This document shows, in pieces, positions 56,311 through 61,862 of a stretch of 61,862 bases of DNA; position 1 is the stretch's first letter; the number at the start of each line of letters is the position of its first letter. The DNA lies in IMG/VR virus record IMGVR_UViG_3300042937_000071, positions 1-61,862 of that record; one strand, written 5' to 3'. This DNA is from a virus. The position numbers and the translations under genes are program-made. Below the pieces are notes generated by a model. That model was not told the origin of the DNA. It made no database searches and saw only the letters and a list, made by a program, of their open reading frames with translations.

Positions 56311-56694
56311 ATGCCAAGCAAATCACCTTCCCAGCATCGTTTGATGGAGGCGGTCGCACATAACCCTGCGTTTGCAAAGAAGGTTGGCATCCCTCAAAAG
56401 GTTGGCAAAGAGTTTTCTCGTGCCGATGAGGGTAAAAAGTTTAAGAGTGGCGGGTCATCGCTCTCTGTTGGTCGCGGCGAGAAGTTATCTACCGAACGCG
56501 GTGCTGGTTTAACAGCCAAAGGTCGGGCAAAATATAACCGTGAAACTGGTAGCAATTTGAAGGCCCCGCAACCGCAGGGCGGAGCGAGAAAAGACTCGTT
56601 TTGTGCGCGGATGTCGGGCGTTGTTGAAAACTCAAAAGGGGACGCTCCAAGAGCAAAGGCTTCATTGAAGCGTTGGAACTGCCCCGGATGGTAG
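56311..56694 (+). CDS. DUF6321-like basic protein (short form)
   Basis: 127 residues. Shares start (SKSPSQHRLMEAVAHNPAFA) and end (DSFCARMSGVVENSKGDAPR, then KRWNCPGW) with the protein at 1949-2473 but lacks its central 47 residues. The join falls after the segment around FKSGG. Function unknown. Confidence 0.65.
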   Translation: MPSKSPSQHRLMEAVAHNPAFAKKVGIPQKVGKEFSRADEGKKFKSGGSSLSVGRGEKLSTERGAGLTAKGRAKYNRETGSNLKAPQPQGGARKDSFCARMSGVVENSKGDAPRAKASLKRWNCPGW

Positions 56695-56703
56695 AGGACT
56701 GTT

Positions 56704-57777
56704 ATGGCATATTCGGGAACCGTCGGCGAAACCGTCATCAATGTCCAAACATTGATTGACCACGGTGCGCGTCGTTGCGGAAAACTCGCTGAAGAATTAA
56801 CCTCAGAACAGCAACTGTCTGCGCGGCAGTCGTTGTTTTTTCTGCTGTCCCACCTCGGCAACAAAGGCATCAACTACTGGGCCATTGACAAGAAAGTTTT
56901 TGGCCTGAAGGCTGACCAGTACATCTACACAATGCCTCTAGGTTGCATTGATGTGTTGAATGTGCTGTATCGCACAATGAACCGCCCTACGGGCGACTAC
57001 TCGACTTCCGCTGGCGGCGTGATCGCCAATGTGTACGACAACGATGTTGACACTTGGTGTCAGCAAACTTCTGCCAACGGCAACATTTCGATTTTCTACG
57101 GCACCAACAATCCAATCTACGCTGGCTCTATTGGCATCCTGCCCTATGTTTCTGGCGGGGGCACGGCTACATGGTCAATCACTTTTGAGTACAGCGTTGA
57201 CGGCATTACATGGAACACGCTCGACAATTTAGGCGAGATCGTGGTGACCGACAATCAGTGGATATGGACTGACATTGATCCGGGCCAAAGCGTCATGTAC
57301 TACCGCGTTCGCGCCTACAACGGCACGACACTGGCTCTGCGTGAGTTCTATGTTGGAAACAACAGCCGCGAGATTCAGATGTCCCGCTTGAACCGCGATG
57401 ACTACACCAATTTACCGAACAAGAACTTTACGGCCAATCAGCCGTACCAGTTCTGGTTTGATCGCACCATTCCACAACCAACAGTCTATCTCTGGCCTAC
57501 GCCCTCCGACCCGTTCATTCAGATGACCGTGTGGTATCAGCGTCAGATCATGGATGTGGGCGCGTTGACTGATGAACTTGAGATTCCTCAGCGCTGGTAC
57601 GAAGCAATTCAATTTATGCTTGCACATCGCATGAGTTTGGAGTTGCCTCAAGTTGCCATGGATCGTGTTGGCTATCTAGAAAAGATGGCTGATAAGTACC
57701 TCTTTGAGGCCGAGCAAGAAGAGCGGGATAAGTCACCAATCTACTGGGCGCCGAACATTTCGGTGTACACACGCTAA
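56704..57777 (+). CDS. Neck / head-to-tail adaptor-like protein with insertion (version B)
   Basis: 357 residues, homologous to 2483-3544. The flanking core is highly conserved (TLIDHGARRCGKLAEELTSE; QMSRLNRDDYTNLPNK) while the inserted beta domain at about 90-220 is more diverged and four residues longer (GGTATWSITFEYSVDGITW). That pattern fits a surface-exposed binding domain changing faster than the core. Confidence 0.6.
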   Translation: MAYSGTVGETVINVQTLIDHGARRCGKLAEELTSEQQLSARQSLFFLLSHLGNKGINYWAIDKKVFGLKADQYIYTMPLGCIDVLNVLYRTMNRPTGDYSTSAGGVIANVYDNDVDTWCQQTSANGNISIFYGTNNPIYAGSIGILPYVSGGGTATWSITFEYSVDGITWNTLDNLGEIVVTDNQWIWTDIDPGQSVMYYRVRAYNGTTLALREFYVGNNSREIQMSRLNRDDYTNLPNKNFTANQPYQFWFDRTIPQPTVYLWPTPSDPFIQMTVWYQRQIMDVGALTDELEIPQRWYEAIQFMLAHRMSLELPQVAMDRVGYLEKMADKYLFEAEQEERDKSPIYWAPNISVYTR

Positions 57778-58118
57778 TGCCAATATTTCTTGACACGACT
57801 GGGCTATCGTCTGTTGCCATCGCTGTATGCGATAGGTGCAAGATGAAGCGCACCTTTGTGTCGATGATGGCCGACCCGAACTTCCCGGGTCTTCGTGTTT
57901 GCGATCAGGGTTGCAAGGATGAGTTTGACCCTTACCGCTTGCCCGCACGCAAAACCGAGCGCATCAATCTGCGTTTTCCACGCCCCGATGAGAGTGTTGC
58001 CGTTGATCCGGATGCACTGCTCACGAACGGCCCGAACAACTTTGAGATTACGACCGAAGGGAATACGGACACTCCGGAAAACAACGGCAATCTCGACAAC
58101 ATCGCACCGAGTCCCTAA
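57777..58118 (+). CDS. Zinc-ribbon virion-region protein (version B)
   Basis: 113 residues, starting by overlap with the preceding stop. CDRC and CDQGC motifs as in 3544-3918; identical RKTERINLRFPRPD segment. The polar C-terminal tail differs completely in sequence from version A. Confidence 0.65.
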   Translation: MPIFLDTTGLSSVAIAVCDRCKMKRTFVSMMADPNFPGLRVCDQGCKDEFDPYRLPARKTERINLRFPRPDESVAVDPDALLTNGPNNFEITTEGNTDTPENNGNLDNIAPSP

Positions 58119-60769
58119 TGGCACAAGTACAGATTACCCAATTACCAGCCGCCGGGGCCATTACTGGCTCTGAGTTGGTGCCTATTGTCCAGAATGGCGT
58201 GACCGTCCGTACCACGACGGGCGCGATTTCCGCGTCTCCGTCGCAGGTTCAGACCTTCCTGACGCTTAATCAAGAGCCGACCCTACCCAACTCCCGTCGT
58301 CTGGCTGGTGGTACAGGCATTGGTTTGGTCGACAACGGCGCCCAAAGCACTCTACAGATCACTTTGAACGGCACTTCTGGCTCTTTGGAGACCGCTGGCA
58401 CCGGGATCATTGCAAAAAACTCGGCCAGCACGGTTGTTGGCCGCACCTTGACCGCCACTGGGGCTGGTTTTGGTATCACCAATGGTGACGGCGTCTCTGG
58501 GAACCCTACTTTTGGTCTGACCGGACTGCCTTTGGCCCTCGCAAACACTTCCGGAACCGGAATGCTTGCTGTTATAGGCGGTACTGTCATCGCTGGCCGT
58601 CAAATTTACGGCACAGCCAATCAAATTACCGTCGTTGATGGTAATGGATCAAACGATCCGACCATTTCGATCACCGACAATCCAAACATCCCGGGAACTG
58701 GCGCCATGCGGGTGCCTATCGGCACCTCTGCCCAGCAACCTGTTGGCGCAAACGGTCAAGTTCGGTATGACTCTGACTTAGGCGGCTTCTATGGTTACTC
58801 AGCAGGCTCTTGGAGGCAGTTTTCTCTGGCTGGCGGCGTTACCCTTGTCAATACTGGAACGGGCCTTACAGGTGGCCCTATCACGGCCACAGGCACCATT
58901 TCAATTGCCAACACCACGGTGACCGCTGGAACCTACGGTTCTTCGACTGCTGTTGGTCAATTTATTGTCAATGCGCAGGGTCAACTGACTTCTGCCACCA
59001 ATGTCACCATCACGCCGTCTTCAATTGGCGCCATCTCTACTGTCAACGGTACTGCCGCTGAAATTGACTCGTTGCAGGTCGGAACCGTTGTCACGCTAAG
59101 TTTGCCGACAAACATGACATTCACGGGCAAGACCGTGACTAATGGTACTTTTGTCACGCCAACCATTTCGTCGATCATCAACACTGGAACGCTGACGCTA
59201 CCGACCAGTACCGACACTTTGGTGGGCCGCGCCACGACTGACACGCTCACCAACAAGACAATGAGCGGCGCCAACAACACTTTCACAAACTTGCCAAATA
59301 GTGCGCTGACCAACAATTCAGTGACTTACAACGGCGTGAATGTGGCTCTTGGTGCGTCTGGAACAATTACTGCGGCCACAACCAACGCGCTGACCATCGG
59401 CACCGGATTGACTGGTACATCTTTCAATGGCTCTGCCCCCGTGACAATCGCCATCGATTCGACTGTTGCAACGCTGACTGGAACCCAGACGCTCACCAAC
59501 AAGACTTTGGATGGTGCGGTAAACACCTTTACCAACATCCCCAATAGCGCACTGGTCAATCAAGCCGTCACTGTTGGCACAACTGCTATCAACCTTGGCG
59601 CATCGTCTTTGACGCTTGGCGGGTTGACCTCAATCGCTCTGACGCAAGACCCTGTCTCTGCGTTGCAGGTGGCAACCAAGCAGTATGTCGACACCTTGGT
59701 GGCTTCAGGCATTCACTATCACACACCTGTCCGCGTTGAGTCTCCAACTCCGCTGAATGCAACCTACAACAACGGCACAGCCGGAGTAGGCGCGACTTTG
59801 ACCAACGCAGGCACGCAAGCCGCCTTGGTGATTGATGGCGTGACCGTCGCAGTCAATGACCGCGTGTTGATCTACACCCAGACCAACGCAACGCAAAACG
59901 GCGTCTATGTGGTCACCAACACTGGTTCTGTTTCAACAAACTGGGTTTTGACCCGCTCTTCTGATACCGACACTTACGGTATTGTTGGCCCAACAACACT
60001 GAGCGAGGGTTCAACCTTCTTCGTCCAACAAGGTGTGACAGGCGCTGGTGAGACCTACACCTGCAACACGCAGGGTGTGATCACTTTTGGTACGACCAAC
60101 ATCAACTTTGTGCAGATCAGCGCGGTGCAGATTTACACCGCAGGCACTGGCCTGACCCTTACTGGTACTGTATTTAGCCTGTCAAATACGGCTGTGACCG
60201 CAAACACCTACGGCTCTGCCGCTGATGTTCCTGTGTTTGCTGTAAACGCTCAAGGTCAATTGACCAGCGTCACAAACACGCCTATTTCAATCAACGGCAA
60301 CCAGATTACCTCTGGAACCATTGGCTCCGCTTATTTGAGTGGCTCTTATACCGGAATTACAGGTGTTGGCACGCTGACCGCCGGGACTTGGAATGCCAGC
60401 ACGATTGGCGTAGTTTACGGCGGTACTGGAATATCCAGTTACGCGGTGGGCGACTTGCTGTTTGCAAACACCACTTCGTCGCTGGATAGACTGACTATCG
60501 GCACCAATGGTTATGTGCTTGTTTCTAACGGCACTGCACCGGGCTATGTGGCTCAATCAACTTTATCTGTGGGCAGTGCAACGACCGCAGGATCGGCAAC
60601 AACTGCAACGACCGCAACAAACCTTGCAGGCGGTACGGCAAGTCAAATCCCTTACCAAACAGGCGCTGGGGCTACTGCATTCCTTGCAAACGGAACGGCA
60701 GGTCAGGTGCTTGTCTCTCAAGGAACAAGCGCACCACAATGGCAAGGAATATCTGGAGGAACTTTCTAA
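58118..60769 (+). CDS. Tail fibre protein (version B)
   Basis: 883 residues. Same N-terminal attachment (ITQLPAAGAITGSELVPIVQ) and same conserved C-terminal domain (QVATKQYVDTLVASGIHYHTP to ITFGTTNINFVQIS) as 3919-6528, but the repeat shaft differs in sequence and number of units. Ends WQGISGGTF. Overlaps the previous gene by one base. Confidence 0.85.
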   Translation: MAQVQITQLPAAGAITGSELVPIVQNGVTVRTTTGAISASPSQVQTFLTLNQEPTLPNSRRLAGGTGIGLVDNGAQSTLQITLNGTSGSLETAGTGIIAKNSASTVVGRTLTATGAGFGITNGDGVSGNPTFGLTGLPLALANTSGTGMLAVIGGTVIAGRQIYGTANQITVVDGNGSNDPTISITDNPNIPGTGAMRVPIGTSAQQPVGANGQVRYDSDLGGFYGYSAGSWRQFSLAGGVTLVNTGTGLTGGPITATGTISIANTTVTAGTYGSSTAVGQFIVNAQGQLTSATNVTITPSSIGAISTVNGTAAEIDSLQVGTVVTLSLPTNMTFTGKTVTNGTFVTPTISSIINTGTLTLPTSTDTLVGRATTDTLTNKTMSGANNTFTNLPNSALTNNSVTYNGVNVALGASGTITAATTNALTIGTGLTGTSFNGSAPVTIAIDSTVATLTGTQTLTNKTLDGAVNTFTNIPNSALVNQAVTVGTTAINLGASSLTLGGLTSIALTQDPVSALQVATKQYVDTLVASGIHYHTPVRVESPTPLNATYNNGTAGVGATLTNAGTQAALVIDGVTVAVNDRVLIYTQTNATQNGVYVVTNTGSVSTNWVLTRSSDTDTYGIVGPTTLSEGSTFFVQQGVTGAGETYTCNTQGVITFGTTNINFVQISAVQIYTAGTGLTLTGTVFSLSNTAVTANTYGSAADVPVFAVNAQGQLTSVTNTPISINGNQITSGTIGSAYLSGSYTGITGVGTLTAGTWNASTIGVVYGGTGISSYAVGDLLFANTTSSLDRLTIGTNGYVLVSNGTAPGYVAQSTLSVGSATTAGSATTATTATNLAGGTASQIPYQTGAGATAFLANGTAGQVLVSQGTSAPQWQGISGGTF

Positions 60770-61810
60770 ATGGCACAAAGCGGCTTCACACCAATTCAGT
60801 TGTACTTTAGTACAACCCCAAGTGCGGTTCCCACTGCGGGCAATCTTGCTAACGGGGAACTGGCAATCAACATCGTTGATGGCAAGTTGTACTACAAGGA
60901 CAACGGCGGCGTTGTTCGTTTGCTGGCGTCTCAAAGCGACCTGACAACGATCAGTTTTGGCTCCACTGGCCTGACTCCATCGACCGCTACTGGCGGCGCG
61001 GTAACGGTTGCCGGAACCCTTGTGGCTGGCAACGGTGGTACGGGCATCAACTCGTACAACGGTGGTGACATCCTGTACGCAACTGGCTCGACTACTCTTG
61101 CTCGTCTAGGTATTGGCACCAACGGTCAGATCATTACCTCGAACGGCACTGTGCCCCAGTGGACTTCTGGCTCGTCAATCTCTGTTGGCACGGCCACAAA
61201 CCTTGCAGGCGGCTCCGCAGGTTCGGTGCCTTACCAGTCCGGCGCAAGCACAACGACTTTCTTGTCGATTGGTACCGCAAATCAAGTTTTGACTTCAAGC
61301 GGCTCTGCCCCTCAATGGTCAACCAACTTATCAATTGGCGCCCTGACTGCGTCGTCTGACTCGACCTTCTCATCGTCTGGCGCATTGACGATTAGCAAAG
61401 GAAACACTGCCTCACGCCCCGGTTCTCCGGTCAGCGGTATGTTCCGCTTTAATACGACAGACAGCGCTTTTGAGGGCTACAACGGCACTTCTTGGACTTC
61501 TGTGGGTGGCGCGAATGTCACCAACGACACTTCAACCGCAACGGCTTTGTATCCGCTTTTTGCGAATGTAACAACGGGCGCGGCGACCAGCGTATTTACT
61601 TCTAACGCAAAGTTGCTCTACACGCCATCAAGCGGACAACTGCAAGCGTCAGCGTTATATGCGAACAACGGTGTATTGACTCACGCAAACCAAGTGACTT
61701 CGAATTACACTGTTCCAACGAATGCAAATGTGATCACGGTTGGCCCTTGGACAGTTGCGTCTGGCGCTACTTTCACTCTGCCTTCTGGTAGCCGTCAAGT
61801 TCTTCTGTAA
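60770..61810 (+). CDS. Second tail fibre protein (version B)
   Basis: 346 residues, homologous to 6529-7629 with 20 fewer residues in the shaft repeats. N-terminus FTPIQLYFSTTPSAVPTAGN; the C-terminal 25 codons (from base 61736) are identical to version A, while the middle is diverged. Shares AFEGYNGTSWTSVGGANVTND. Confidence 0.8.
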   Translation: MAQSGFTPIQLYFSTTPSAVPTAGNLANGELAINIVDGKLYYKDNGGVVRLLASQSDLTTISFGSTGLTPSTATGGAVTVAGTLVAGNGGTGINSYNGGDILYATGSTTLARLGIGTNGQIITSNGTVPQWTSGSSISVGTATNLAGGSAGSVPYQSGASTTTFLSIGTANQVLTSSGSAPQWSTNLSIGALTASSDSTFSSSGALTISKGNTASRPGSPVSGMFRFNTTDSAFEGYNGTSWTSVGGANVTNDTSTATALYPLFANVTTGAATSVFTSNAKLLYTPSSGQLQASALYANNGVLTHANQVTSNYTVPTNANVITVGPWTVASGATFTLPSGSRQVLL

Positions 61811-61862
61811 GGATAAAAAATGTCAACGATACGCGCAGGAACAACTACTACAACCGCCCTAC
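61736..61862. repeat. 127-bp exact direct repeat (second copy)
   Basis: Identical to 7555-7681 over its full length and ends at the last base of the window. It marks where version B rejoins the sequence continuing from 7682. Confidence 0.95.
61820..61862 (+). CDS. Start of glycine-rich adhesin 1 (cut by window edge)
   Basis: The first 14 codons (MSTIRAGTTTTTAL), identical to the start of the gene at 7639. Continuation is expected to be the sequence from 7682 on if the genome is circular. Confidence 0.9.
   Translation, partial: MSTIRAGTTTTTAL

Larger units (their letters stand above)
53962..61862 (+). repeat. Homologous, diverged second version of 1-7681
   Basis: Gene order and most proteins match 1-7681, with many synonymous differences; one gene is replaced (55530 versus 1542) and one lacks an internal 47-residue part (56311 versus 1949). 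The offset is 53,961 at the left and 54,181 at the right. This is best explained as a second strain haplotype joined by circular assembly, not as a true duplication. Confidence 0.85.

Noticed and set aside
7555-61862. Diversity-generating retroelement (template and variable repeats around fibre ends)
   Set aside because: There is no reverse transcriptase gene and no adenine-biased mismatch pattern; the repeat is perfect.

Overview
The window is a tailed double-stranded DNA phage genome, most likely a lytic, short-tailed (podovirus-like) phage of a Gram-negative aquatic bacterium. The evidence is a complete morphogenesis set: small and large terminase, a long P22-type portal, scaffold, a Mu gpT-like major capsid protein, an SU10/P22-type neck adaptor, tail fibres, and internal (ejection) proteins including a GH73-like muramidase. 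There is no tape-measure, sheath or tail-tube gene of the long-tailed type. I see no integrase, tRNA, DNA polymerase or RNA polymerase. The host is inferred only loosely: sigma70-like promoters, an intermediate base composition, and gene types common in freshwater metagenomic phages.

Layout. Positions 1-7554 are a diverged second version of 53962-61735: a 3' fragment of a virion protein gene, then KGG-repeat, small virion, neck, zinc-ribbon and two fibre genes. 7555-13369 holds three glycine-rich fibre/adhesin genes with an Fe(II)/2-oxoglutarate oxygenase gene between the first two, followed by the lysis cassette (XhlA-like, one-TM protein, three-TM holin, GH24 endolysin). 13403-29079 holds neck/tail genes and then the internal virion proteins, with an acyl carrier protein (ACP) and ketoacyl synthase pair embedded at 17663-19062. 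A strong terminator at 29119 ends this operon. 29143-31787 is a leftward early block (RecB-like nuclease, SSB, a secreted Cys-rich peptide, small ORFs). A divergent promoter/operator region at 31801-31877 separates it from the rightward replication block (Cro-like repressor, DUF1376 protein, primase zinc finger, helicase, RusA, HNH/Ref-like nuclease, many tiny membrane proteins). 37014-40950 is a set of small transcription units served by a repeated promoter-leader cassette. 41050-61810 is packaging, capsid and fibre genes, which join back to position 7555.

Topology. The last 127 bases (61736-61862) are identical to 7555-7681, and identity stops exactly there. 127 is a common de Bruijn graph k-mer size, so I read this as an assembly-graph overlap. 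The genome is then a circle (or a permuted linear molecule) of about 54,181 bp (7555-61735), and 1-7554 is the matching segment of a second co-existing strain.

How the genes work together. The repressor and divergent promoters probably time early expression. The DUF1376 protein, zinc-finger protein and helicase recruit the host replisome. SSB, RecB-like nuclease, RusA and the Ref-like nuclease handle recombination. Late genes build the particle, probably assisted by the phage GroES. The most unusual content is the ACP plus ketosynthase pair inside the virion operon, the oxygenase inside the glycine-rich fibre cluster, the three-copy promoter cassette, a 49-residue secreted Cys-rich peptide, and a 1366-residue multidomain protein between terminase and portal.
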